A program made the position numbers and the translations under genes. The notes beneath the pieces were generated by a model. It did no database searches. It had not been told where the DNA came from and saw only the letters and a program-made list of their open reading frames with translations. This document shows, piece after piece, positions 18,267 through 26,977 of a DNA stretch of 64,000 nt. Source of the stretch: CBDBIG01 sp965205845 [NCBI: bacterium] (lineage in GTDB: Bacteria > SAR324); contig CBDBIG010000002.1 of NCBI GenBank assembly GCA_965205845.1, forward strand, positions 124,001 to 188,000, written 5' to 3'. The first letter of the stretch is position 1. Every line of letters starts with the position of its first letter.

Positions 18267-18578
18267 TCCCCTCGCGGCCAGCCTGCTGTTCACCATCATG
18301 TTCAACGGTGTGCCTACTTTTTTGTGTAACTCAATCACAGAGCCTTTATCCATGGAGAGGATATCACTAATTGTAAAAACGGCACGGCCTATCTCTATGG
18401 TAATATGCAACGGCACACCCAACAAGTGTACAATATCCAAATCGCCTTCTGCTTGCAACTGGGCGCCACCGCCCGATTGAGGTGAATCACCCGCATCCCC
18501 TGGGAGGGCATTGTCACTGTTTTCAGCGTCCAGGGCAGCCCAATCAATCTCCTCTGGACTGTTAATTTCTTGCGCCAT
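18180..18578 (-). CDS. fliN: Flagellar motor switch protein FliN
   Basis: C-ring component that controls rotation sense. 132 aa from ATG 18578, preceded by AAAGGAGG; the frame extends to 18677 without a better start. An acidic, low-complexity N terminus is followed by the SpoA domain: LLGVPLHITIEIGRAVFTISDIL, LMSMDKGSVIEL-type strand and ARGEIVVVNDKFAFKVTEV. The gene that normally precedes fliN, fliM, is absent between fliL and fliN. Its 3' end is tandemly duplicated. Confidence 0.94.
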   Translation of the reverse strand: MAQEINSPEEIDWAALDAENSDNALPGDAGDSPQSGGGAQLQAEGDLDIVHLLGVPLHITIEIGRAVFTISDILSMDKGSVIELHKKVGTPLNMMVNSRLAARGEIVVVNDKFAFKVTEVLDPNDRLSLLSA

Positions 18579-18619
18579 GATACCTCCTTTTGTGCAACAA
18601 ACCTTCCATTTTAAGCGGA

Positions 18620-19123
18620 TTATTGCAAGTAAAATTCTGTAATTAAAACCTTTTTTAAAGGTCTTGGGTCTCTCCAAGGGCGATTTTGAGGGGGGAGCAA
18701 ACTCTCAATCCGCCGCAAAATACGCTGTTTCAAGAGCTCGCGCTCCTTGGGATCGCGCAGTTGCTCTGCAGAAAGGCTTTGCAATTCAGACACGATTAAG
18801 TCTCGCACCTCGGCCATCCGAATGGCTAGATATTCCAGTGCTGAGGGCTCGTTAAGCAGCAGTTGCAAGTTGGTTTTTAAGTAGCGGCGACCGCCAGCCA
18901 AATTAACAACAAAATCCCCCAGTTCCAAGTAAAAGGGTTCTTTGATAAAAAACGCTTCCTGATCTTCACGCAAAGCACGTTTCACACCCGCTTTTTCATC
19001 GCCCTCGGGGCTAAGAAGCAGACGAATACTAAAAATGCTTAGCCCTAAAAGCAACAGTGCCAAAAGCACAATCACGGCAAGTCGTACCCATTTTTTGCGC
19101 TTTGCGCTTGCATCAGCCCCCAT
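18620..19123 (-). CDS. fliL: Flagellar basal body protein FliL
   Basis: Single-pass inner-membrane protein that surrounds the stator. 168 aa from ATG 19123, which has AAAGGAGG upstream; frame extension to 19237 is judged non-coding. A basic KRKKW patch, one transmembrane helix, then the periplasmic FliL domain with FYLELGDFVVNLAGGRRYLKTNLQL, ending in VLITEFYLQ, the usual C-terminal motif. First gene of the fliL-N-O-P-Q group. Confidence 0.92.
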   Translation of the reverse strand: MGADASAKRKKWVRLAVIVLLALLLLGLSIFSIRLLLSPEGDEKAGVKRALREDQEAFFIKEPFYLELGDFVVNLAGGRRYLKTNLQLLLNEPSALEYLAIRMAEVRDLIVSELQSLSAEQLRDPKERELLKQRILRRIESLLPPQNRPWRDPRPLKKVLITEFYLQ

Positions 19124-19849
19124 GGTTGTGCCTCCTTTACTGTATTCAATCTGATTGACTTCTGTCATGTGTTTAAGCTGCCCTGGGGTTTTTAAAAGGT
19201 GTTTGGCTATCGCTAACCCTTGGCTTCGAATGCACATCTTAAGCCTACCACGGCAAAAAACTCCCTTTTGTTGAATACCAAACGAACTTACGGTGGTTAT
19301 GGTGCCCTATTTCGACACCGCAACAAAATGGCAAACATCGCTATCCGCCGCGACCCACCTCTATCCACCATAGGCACCATTTGGCCTATTCACTTGCCCA
19401 TGGTAAAAACCTCACCCAGGGCAAGTTAACGTGTGATGGCATTGCCGAACCATGACGCCAATCATCCATAGATGCGTTATTGTGGATAGGCAGTGCCTGT
19501 ATTCTACCATCAAAAGCCATTTTGCATAGGTTAGGATAACGCCAAATGGTGTTAAAATGGTGCCAGAACGGTTGTTATTACCTGTAAATGCGGGTAGGAT
19601 GCTGGGAAACGTAGTTTGGTTCGCGGATTGCTTTTTGAATACCCCCTTCAAGAAAACGGCTTTTGTGACGGATGATAATCGCCTTTGTGGCGTGTGATCG
19701 GGGCATCAAGTTGGGGGCGTTCTAGCGCATTTTAGCGCATTGTCTCTTGGTCGTTTCTTCGCTTTTTACACAAACGATGATTTTGGCGTTATGACCCCCT
19801 GCTGTTATTTTTACGCGCCAATCCCTCCTCCTTCTATATATCTTTAGCT
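19124..19849. other. Intergenic region between divergent fliL and the 690-aa gene
   Basis: 726 bases without a supported gene. It should carry promoters for the flagellar group (leftward) and the 690-aa gene (rightward). An imperfect inverted repeat, ATGGTGCCCTAT near 19300 and ATAGGCACCAT near 19370, is visible; no sigma-54 or sigma-28 promoter could be assigned. Confidence 0.5.
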
Positions 19850-21922
19850 ATGGCACCTTTACCCATTACTGCACCGTCACAAAAGCCTTCTACTGGTGTA
19901 CCCGCCGGTGCGGACTTAAACGCGCAGACCCAGGGGCAGGTTGAAGATATTAAAGCCCTTAATAAAGAGGCCTACTGGTGGTTAGGCAACCGGATGGAAA
20001 GGCTGGAAACCATTCGTCAAGCAGGACAAAAAGGCGTGAAGCGCTCGTTGGAACAAGACATGGAGGCCACGCGTTCTGCACTGAGTATGGTAACCAAGGT
20101 GTTTCGCCTTGGGTTGGTGAGTGCGTACAATTCCACCGTCGATGAGTTTAAAAGCATCAAAGAGGCCTCTGGTTTGGTGGGGCCAAAACTAAGCCACAGT
20201 CCGCAAGTTGGTCCGCCCATTAGCGATGTTCACGATGCCTTGCTGTTACGCTGGGCCCCTTTACGCTTTTTAAACATTACCAACACATTGCGCTCAGGGA
20301 GCAAAGGCCTGGAGTTTTATTCTGACGAATTGGTTAAAAAAATATACTACAAGGTTATTGCCTACTATTGCGATCCAATGGTTTGGGACTCCAAGCGTTT
20401 GGGACGATTGGTCAGCAATTTGGGCGAGAACCCTCCTATGGAAGTGGTGCGTGGTACCTTGAAGCGCCTTAAAACCGATATTGAATTGCTAACCCACTCG
20501 CATCACACGCTCTATTTTCAGGTATCTACCAAAGAGCATGAAGATATTTTCGCTTTTACACCCCAAGAGGCGATACGCGACCTTTACCTGCAAAGTTGGT
20601 TAATCAATGGCTTTGAGCAGTTTGTGTTTCGTTACTGCCTCACCTTAATGGAAGCGTGTGAGAGCGATCGCGTACTATCTGAAATCCAACGTATGTTTCG
20701 CCCACTGCTTAAAAAAGCGGAACACGTCTCCCTCGATTTTTATTTTAGTTTAAGCAACGACCCCCAAAAGGCGCGGCTGCGCGATCTCTTTTTGGCTTTT
20801 GCCAAAAAAATTGAAACGGCCAATGACAACTCGGGTGCGGCCCGTCACCATCAAGGTTTGGTCAATGCATTTTCTTTTTCGCGCGTGAAAGAACCTTCCC
20901 CCAAGCAACGCCAAAATTGGCAGACCTACATACGACGCAACGTTTTCGAACGCGGTTTAGGTAACCCACAATCGGCTAACTTGCTCGCCGAACTGATAAC
21001 CCTTGAAATGGCTTGTACCGAGGATACTGCCGGGGTGCGCGACGATTTCGCCAACACCTTGTTGACGCATGCCAAAACCCAAGAAACAAAGATGACAGCC
21101 GCCCTTCACGCACGGCATGCAGCAGCCAAAAAGGAAATAGCCAAAAAACGTGAGGAAGAGACCCCCATGGATGAAATCGAGGCCTATCGCCGAGCAGAAA
21201 CCAAAAAACTGGCCTCCATGTCCCACACCCTTAAGCATGTGGCAAACAATTTAAAAACCCGCAGCCAACGCATGCAACAATCGGCAGCGCAGCTCAAGGG
21301 TCCTTTAAAAATTCGCAGTGCCAAGGCGTTTTTCGCCATGGCACGGCAATGCGCCAAAGAACCTCAAAAAGTGAGTTTGATGCTGGTCAAGCACCTCAAA
21401 GAGTTACTTAATCGCTCAAGCCGCCCTGATTCTTATACCTTGCTTTACCAGCATCTATTTGAAATTGTCGAAGACATCCCCCTTGAACAGTGTATGGAAA
21501 TGAAGCAACTGATTTCTAACAAATTGGGCATTTCCATGGGGCCTATTAGCAAAGAAGAGCAAACCATTCTCAACGAAAAGCAGCAGGTCGCTTTGCAGGA
21601 AATTGAGTATAAATACCCTGGAATCATGCAAATCCATCTTGCCCCCGCACGCATGCAACAAATCCCCAAAATACCCATTTTGGGAATTTTAAAATTGAGG
21701 TTAGACCCACAAAGCTTGCGCAAGTTGCTTTCTTGCCCCGTGGTATGGGAGGCAAAAACCACGTCTTTGCCCGAGGATGCCATTGGGCAATTGGTTGAGC
21801 TCAATAACCTCGAATACCCCCCGCCTAAGCACGATATTTTGTTTCAAAATATCACCCGTACCACCCCGCCCCTCAGGTGCATCAATTTTCAGGAACTTAA
21901 CAGCCTCATCACCACCGAGTGA
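19850..21922 (+). CDS. Large protein of unknown family, 690 aa
   Basis: Cytoplasmic-looking protein without signal peptide or membrane segments. Mostly helical, rich in Lys, Glu, Gln and Leu, with coiled-coil-like stretches at roughly 410-480 (HAAAKKEIAKKREEE, EIEAYRRAETKKLASM). No family recognised. The C terminus (about 600-690) is less charged and proline-containing. Long, uninterrupted, codon-typical and preceded by its own intergenic region, so certainly a gene. It stands between the flagellar group and the decayed phage region. Possible effector or structural protein, but that is a guess. Confidence 0.8.
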   Translation: MAPLPITAPSQKPSTGVPAGADLNAQTQGQVEDIKALNKEAYWWLGNRMERLETIRQAGQKGVKRSLEQDMEATRSALSMVTKVFRLGLVSAYNSTVDEFKSIKEASGLVGPKLSHSPQVGPPISDVHDALLLRWAPLRFLNITNTLRSGSKGLEFYSDELVKKIYYKVIAYYCDPMVWDSKRLGRLVSNLGENPPMEVVRGTLKRLKTDIELLTHSHHTLYFQVSTKEHEDIFAFTPQEAIRDLYLQSWLINGFEQFVFRYCLTLMEACESDRVLSEIQRMFRPLLKKAEHVSLDFYFSLSNDPQKARLRDLFLAFAKKIETANDNSGAARHHQGLVNAFSFSRVKEPSPKQRQNWQTYIRRNVFERGLGNPQSANLLAELITLEMACTEDTAGVRDDFANTLLTHAKTQETKMTAALHARHAAAKKEIAKKREEETPMDEIEAYRRAETKKLASMSHTLKHVANNLKTRSQRMQQSAAQLKGPLKIRSAKAFFAMARQCAKEPQKVSLMLVKHLKELLNRSSRPDSYTLLYQHLFEIVEDIPLEQCMEMKQLISNKLGISMGPISKEEQTILNEKQQVALQEIEYKYPGIMQIHLAPARMQQIPKIPILGILKLRLDPQSLRKLLSCPVVWEAKTTSLPEDAIGQLVELNNLEYPPPKHDILFQNITRTTPPLRCINFQELNSLITTE

Positions 21923-21984
21923 TTCTCGGTGTGCCCCCATTCACATGCTTTGCGCCTGGAAAAATGATGGGTTTTTTGCGGTTT

Positions 21985-22010
21985 CCACTATCCCCGTCCC
22001 CATGCTTTGC
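21985..22010. repeat. Dispersed 26-bp intergenic repeat, copy 1
   Basis: The reverse complement matches 31456-31481 at 25 of 26 positions; the shared core is CAAAGCATGGG followed by ACGGGGATAGTGG. Both copies are intergenic. A related CAAAGCATG also occurs at about 24711. Confidence 0.7.
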
Positions 22011-22652
22011 GCCTCGTAATTTAGCGGGTTTTAAGTGGGTAATCGCGGTTTGCGGGTCGCGGATTTGCAAGCAAAGGGGAGATTGCAGCCTACCAAAAGC
22101 CCATCTGCAAGGCTCACAAGGCCAAGATTGTATCACGCAAAAAGCCTACCGCAGGGTGCATTTTTCAAACTAACCACTCTAAAGGGAGTGTGTTTCGCGG
22201 GCCTCGAAACGGCGCACGCCCAACCCTTGCTGGCATCCATAAATGGCGGCGGTCAAGGGGCAACAACCCCCTCGCCAAGCGGAAAAAATTACATGCAAAA
22301 AGCGATTCCCGTAGATACGTTTCGCGCCTTGGAAAACGTTGCCTAGGAAACCGCACCGCATATCGCAAAGACCTTTGGAGCGATTGCATCACGATTGGGC
22401 GGGCCGTTTTGTTGTTGTGCGACTTTGCCCGCCCGTGGCGAGCGCTGTTTTTCATCAAGCCGCTGCCCTCACTGTGCCCGGACACTTGCTTTGCCACGGG
22501 TCAAAATTTAATGGTTTTTTGTGGTTTTTCAACGGTTTACGGGCAGTGTGTTTGCGCCAAAAGGGTGGTGGCACGTGTCTCGCCTAAAAAACGGTGTAAT
22601 GCGGGTTTGCGCGTTTTCGTTCACATGGAATGCCACTTCTCACAAGGCCCTG

Positions 22653-22688
22653 TTCGAGGGAATTCGAAAGCGTTCGAAAGCGTTCGAA
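22653..22688. repeat. Iteron-like repeats: four TTCGA(A/G) motifs at 10-bp spacing
   Basis: TTCGAG at 22653 and TTCGAA at 22663, 22673 and 22683, spaced by one helical turn. Located about 750 bp upstream of the phage replication-type gene. The arrangement resembles binding sites for an initiator or repressor, but the partner is unknown. Confidence 0.5.
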
Positions 22689-23049
22689 CCCCCTAATATC
22701 AATCCTTAGCGGGTTTTTACACAAAAAATGCCAGGGGGGTTTATGCCCCGCAAAAGGTCGGAGTTCGGCACTCTAACATGGAACTGAACATGGAACTCAA
22801 TTTTTCGCCCTTTTCATGGATCAAACCCTTGTTTTGAAAATACTTTTTCGCGATTGGCCTAAAAATAAAAAATAATCTAGCTTGGAACTCCTTTTTTTCT
22901 AAACCGCCCTGGGTTGCACGTAAATCACGGGCACAACCTGTTCTATTTCGTCATCATTCCTTAGCGAATGGGTGTCGTGCCAGCACTCCTCTCTTGCCCC
23001 GCTTTTGCAATGCCTTTTTTTAAAGCAACCCGTATTTAAGGAGCAGCAG

Positions 23050-23253
23050 ATGGAACATCTCAGCGCGAACGACCTTGTGTGCTTTGATTGCCCCCTAGAT
23101 TTTTGCCTTGAGGAGGCAGCCCTCCCAAAGGGAACCCAGCCACCCGGTGGTTGCCCCGCCATGGCTGAAAAGGGAGAAATCGCAGCCTCCCATAAAGCCT
23201 ACTGCGGGGCCAACAAAGCCAGGCTTGCGGCACGCGAGAAAGCATGTTTATAA
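23050..23253 (+). CDS. Small Cys-containing phage-type protein
   Basis: 67 aa from ATG 23050, with AAGGAGCAGCAG directly upstream as ribosome site. The sequence starts MEHLSANDLVCFDCP and carries Cys11, Cys14 and further Cys residues, then a Lys/Ala-rich tail (KAYCGANKARLAAREKA) like that of small phage-encoded zinc proteins. Lies immediately before other phage-like fragments. Function unknown. Confidence 0.5.
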   Translation: MEHLSANDLVCFDCPLDFCLEEAALPKGTQPPGGCPAMAEKGEIAASHKAYCGANKARLAAREKACL

Positions 23254-23293
23254 AGCAACCCACTTTGCAAGTTGAAAGGGCCGTGAAAACCCC

Positions 23294-23350
23294 ATGCAAC
23301 AATGGTACAGCGCACAAGAATTGGCAGACATTGCCAATGCACTAAGATAG
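23294..23350 (+). pseudogene. N-terminal scrap resembling a MuA-type transposase DNA-binding domain
   Basis: ATG 23294 to TAG 23348 encodes only 18 residues, MQQWYSAQELADIANALR. The W-[YF]-S-A-x-E-L-A pattern is the usual beginning of Mu-like transposase DNA-binding domains, which continue for more than 600 residues. Too short to be certain; supported by the nearby Mom-like remnant. Confidence 0.35.
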
Positions 23351-23437
23351 CAATGACGCAGTTAAGTTTGTTCGAGGGTGGCATGGGCCGCCAGCACGAA
23401 GGGAATGACACTTTGCATTAAAGGAGGTTTTTAAAGG

Positions 23438-24247
23438 ATGCGTGAAGCGGTTGCACAAAATAAGGGGGCACAAAATGGGGATGTTGCTGTGCTGCCCATA
23501 GGCTATAACCAAGCCCTTGAGGGGGTAGCAAGGGGGGATTGGACACCCACTGAAATGCGGGTATGGGCTGCTGTGATGGGATGCACAGAGCATGGACGTT
23601 CCCATGCCCTTTTTACCAACAAGACTTTGGGCGCGATGATTAAGCGGAGCCCTGGTTGGGTTGGGCAGGTAGTAAAGCGCATGGCCAAACGCAACATGCT
23701 TTGGCTAAGCCGTGGTCATTGCAAGCGTGGTGAGTATTGCTTGCGCCCTACAGATTGTTCGCTGTGGGAGGAACGCGAACCGGTGGTAAGAAAAAAAGCA
23801 GCCCCGAAACCCCGAGGCGAACAGCGGTCAGCAAAAGGACAGCAGCCAGCAATACCCCCAAGTAAGCCCGCCAAGAAGACGCAGCAGCACATGATAGAGG
23901 ATATCCGAGAATCAGCCTTCGTGCTGTTTTATTTTGGCAACGCTGATCCCCCACGCAAAGAAGATGGGCAAGCCAAAGCGCATGCCCTGGCGTTGGGGTT
24001 GCCATTGCTAAAAAAATACCAAGACTACCCACGCAAAGAAGGCAGGCTTATGGCACGCAAGGCATTTGACACCAAATTGAATTGGTTTAAGGCACAAGAC
24101 AAAAAGCGCGTAAAGCAAGGCAAACATAAAATGTACACCCTTAAGAACGTGTTGGAAATATTGGAGCAAGGTGTATTCGATGCTGGGCTGTATGACAGAG
24201 AGTTGAATTATGTCAAGCACCCTGCAACCTTTTTTAAATCAATTTGA
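23438..24247 (+). CDS. Phage replication protein O-like winged-helix protein
   Basis: 269 aa, strong ribosome site AAAGGAGG 14-20 bases upstream. The N-terminal domain (about 20-95) has the layout of phage replication/DnaD-like winged helices: LPIGYNQALEGVARG, TPTEMRVWAAVMG, then a helix-turn-helix TLGAMIKRSPGWVGQVVKRM and a basic wing. A Lys/Pro/Gln-rich linker (about 115-155) leads to a basic helical C-terminal domain. Likely recognises a phage or plasmid origin. Overlaps the next, frameshifted gene by 38 bases. Confidence 0.65.
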   Translation: MREAVAQNKGAQNGDVAVLPIGYNQALEGVARGDWTPTEMRVWAAVMGCTEHGRSHALFTNKTLGAMIKRSPGWVGQVVKRMAKRNMLWLSRGHCKRGEYCLRPTDCSLWEEREPVVRKKAAPKPRGEQRSAKGQQPAIPPSKPAKKTQQHMIEDIRESAFVLFYFGNADPPRKEDGQAKAHALALGLPLLKKYQDYPRKEGRLMARKAFDTKLNWFKAQDKKRVKQGKHKMYTLKNVLEILEQGVFDAGLYDRELNYVKHPATFFKSI

Positions 24248-24722
24248 CCCACGAGATGTTGAAGATAAAAAGGCGGTGATGCATGCAGACAGGGTTGACC
24301 CTGCACTTTGTGACGGGCGATTTGATGCGGTGTTTGCACAAAGTTACGCAGCCAGCCCCATTACCAAGGCCACCGCCCAGCCAGCAGCGTAGTTTTTTAC
24401 GCGCCAGCCGAGCAAGTCAAGCCCATCAAGCCCTGCAACGGGTACACCTTGAGTGCAAACCTTGGCCAAGACGTGCTCAACCGCTACGATGCAAAAAACC
24501 CCCCCTTCTACCTCGACTTAGCCCTACCACGGGCACGAAAAAGACTATGGCAAGGTTTTTTTGTTGAGCGAAGACTTTGAAAGTCTCGCAACGGTTAAAG
24601 GGCAAGGCAAGTTTCTACTGAGCATCACTAACAAAGGGGGCAAGCGATTGATGGTAAAATCGATAGGTAAAAAGATGCCATCTGAAATTAAACGGCGAAA
24701 CCGACGGTGGCAAAGCATGTAA
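24210..24722 (+). pseudogene. Frameshifted phage-region gene, unknown function
   Basis: Three overlapping frames read as one protein: MSSTLQPFLNQFDPRDVEDK onward to about 24390, then VVFYAPAEQVKPIKPCNGYT in another frame, then KDYGKVFLLSEDFESL back in the first frame to TAA 24720. The second switch is explained by one extra A in the A5 run at about 24538-24542. The joined product is about 170 aa with no family recognised. Degradation or base-calling error are both possible. Confidence 0.45.
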
Positions 24723-24892
24723 ACTTTTACAAGCCCTAGCAACTTTGAGCAAAAGCCACACCCAAGGCCTTAAGGGCTGGGTTTGAGATTAAATGGATGA
24801 AAATGCGGGCAAATTAGCCCGAGTGCGAATCTGAGCACCTTACCAAAACCAAAGCGCACCCTCAGAGCATCTCCGTCCAGAGCTGCAATTCA

Positions 24893-25521
24893 TGGGAAAA
24901 GAATGGTTTTGTGCGAACAACGATGATCACCAGCGCCCATCATTTTGGCGTTTATATTCGAGACAAATGCTTGGGAGTGATCCAGTTTGGAGCCTTATCA
25001 AACCCCGTTGTTTGAAGCACATGGTGGCAAAAAGCGTTTATGAGAATTTCCGTGAACTTTGGCCGCATGTGGCTCAGCGATGAGGCCCCTAAAAAATAGC
25101 GAAAGTCGCGCCATTAGCCTATGTATCCGCTTATTAAAACGCTTACGCCCCCGCTTGAAGTGGATCCAATCTTTTGCGGACGAACGCTGCGGGCGCTGCG
25201 AGCGCTGGTCTCTCAAGCCTCCAATTTTCTTATACTTGGGCGAACACCTCGCTACCTTCGACCCGCTCGACGGGCGCGTGTAGCATCAAAAGGCAAAAAC
25301 CATCAAAGGGCAACCGCCTTACGCACGTTTAAACGCACCTTGGGGCCAATCCCAAAATCTTAAAACTGAGGCAATTTCGCGACCTCTTCCTCGTAGACCA
25401 AAGGGTCAAAAAAAATATCTGTTTCCCCATCAAACCCTACCCAAAACCCTATGGTCGGATACTAAGCATTTATTGCCATAAAGGGATTGAATTTTATACG
25501 CAACAAAACATACCAATATAA
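24893..25521 (+). pseudogene. Wrecked Mom-type DNA modification gene (adenine methylcarbamoylase family)
   Basis: Conserved blocks of the phage Mom family occur in the right order but in different frames: HHFGVYIRDKCLGVIQFGA (about 24938), SVYENFREL, GRMWLSDEAPK, then NSESRAISLCIRLLK and LKWIQSFADERCG (25085-25195), FLYLGEHLATF, KAKTIKGQPPYARLN after an in-frame TAG, and LRQFRDLFLVDQRVKKN ... FPIKPYPK before TAA at 25519. At least three frameshifts and two in-frame stops make it a true pseudogene. Mom transfers a carbamoylmethyl group to phage adenines to evade restriction; with the MuA-like scrap upstream it suggests a lost Mu-like prophage. Confidence 0.65.
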
Positions 25522-25992
25522 ATAGGCTCCAGAATGACCAGTGTAAAAGCATGTGAACGGCTACACTCGTAAATATCTTGCAAAGGCCTCATGCACCCAA
25601 TCGAACGTCTTCATTGGTCTTGACGACCTTGCGACAAAAAGCCATCCCTACCGTCATCTTGATAGAGGGGATTGATTTCATCGAGTTTTCCCGTCCCCTT
25701 GCCAACCTGTACTCCTGTAAAGGCCCTAAAAAGTTTGGAGCAGAGTGCTTCTCGGATGCTGGTTTTACAGTTTATTGAGGATCTAATCGGATCGGGCGAT
25801 GGCACGTTATCCGGTAGAAAACACTGCCGCCAATCGCTTGTGCCCATTCAATCCGACAGGGAATCTCTCGTACTCCAGCTTCCCCGGGGATTTCCGCAAA
25901 CGCCTTGGGAGCAAACGTTTGGCGGAGGTTTTTCGGCAAACTCGGGTCAAAAACAATCCGCACCAACCCAGCAGGGTTGTGCCTGCCCTATT
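25522..25992. other. Stretch without a recognised gene
   Basis: 470 bases between the Mom-like remnant and the FkbM gene. Minus-strand frames contain protein-like pieces (FTGVQVGKGTGKLDEINPLY near 25720) but none continues or matches a family; probably more degraded mobile DNA. Confidence 0.4.
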
Positions 25993-26968
25993 TTAGGCGA
26001 TGCGGGGATTTCGCCACACCTGCACACCATCTTGAAAGCCTGTTTTCCCATAAGGGGTGGGGTGGTTTTTAACATTACAAGGAAACATCCATTTGGATTC
26101 CCAGCGGTGTTTTTTGAAAAGTGCTGCCAATTCCTTATCGATGCTGGCACTATGGGTCCCAATCACAAATTTACGCACTTTTTTATTGGCCACTTCAAGA
26201 CACTCCTTCAACACAGCCCCTTCTTCTCCTTGAATGTCCATCATCACATGGTGCACTATTTCATAGCTATTTAGAACAAGGGATAGTTTTGTGGCTGCCA
26301 CCTTGATGGTATTATAGGAAATCTCGATCGTTTCTGTGCGATCTGGTGATGGTGCTTTAAAAACGCCTGATGTCGACCTGCCAAAATTTATTTTGATTTG
26401 GCCTAGAATGTTGCGTGGACTTGTAATGTTTTTAAGGATGTACAAAAGGGTTTTTGCGCAAAAGCGCAACCCAAAAGCCAGCCCGCGGAGCGGTCCCAAA
26501 GAGAACGGGTGGCGAGGCTCCACACGATGGTTAACCGCTTGGCCAAACCATCTGTCCTGACTCCCAGTATAAAAAAACACCGTTTTTTGGTTTGAGCCGA
26601 CCAGTGCTTTTTCGATAAGCGTATATTGGCTGGCTGAAATGCCCTCTTCCTTCAGAGTTTTGACCATGGCGGCAAAATGCCCCCGGGTCTCCCTCTATTC
26701 CCACAAGATGCGGTGTACAATCAAAATGCTTGGCTAGCCTGTTTGCATAGGCCAACCACCTTCCATCGCCTGCCCCAGCGTCCATAAACACCAGTTCGCC
26801 CTCTACTTCTTCCAGCGTTTCGGCCAGCTCCTTGACATCAAAGGCTTCCTCGAGATCAGAGGTTGGGGGAGGTTCCTTAACAAAGATGTGATGCAATCGA
26901 GAGGGGAGAACCCCTTTTTCAAGAAACACATGAACCCGTTCGGGTTTAAGGGTGGTTGGCGGCGTCAT
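25993..26968 (-). pseudogene. FkbM-family SAM methyltransferase with a one-base frameshift
   Basis: Two frames form one 325-residue FkbM-type methyltransferase. The first (26968 to about 26690) has the SAM motif GELVFMDAGAGDGRWLAYAN and ends near GIEGDP; the second (about 26690 to 25993) begins in the middle with MVKTLKEEG and includes VHHVMMDIQGEEGAVLKE, the FkbM acidic motif. Removing one G from the GGGGG run at about 26682-26686 restores DPGHFAAMVKT, the expected junction. FkbM enzymes O-methylate sugars or polyketides. Either inactivated, phase-switched or a base-calling error. Confidence 0.7.
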
Positions 26969-26977
26969 AGGTGTTAC

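Larger units (their letters stand above)
21923..23049. other. Non-coding or degraded DNA at the edge of a mobile-element remnant
   Basis: About 1.1 kb with only doubtful overlapping frames (for example 22190-22696, 168 codons, no recognisable domain). It contains phased TTCGAR repeats at 22653-22688, a 12-bp doubled ACATGGAACT motif at 22776 and 22788, and one copy of a dispersed 26-bp repeat (21985-22010). Confidence 0.45.

Noticed and set aside
19124-19849. Sigma-54 promoter for the flagellar group
   Set aside because: No convincing GG-N10-GC element could be found by eye upstream of fliL.
22190-22696. 168-codon plus-strand gene
   Set aside because: No ribosome site, Cys- and Arg-rich random-looking product and competing frames of similar length; treated as chance frame in degraded DNA.
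25993-26968. Programmed ribosomal frameshift in the FkbM gene
   Set aside because: The run GGGGG is not a typical slippery site and no stimulatory structure is evident; an indel explains it more simply.
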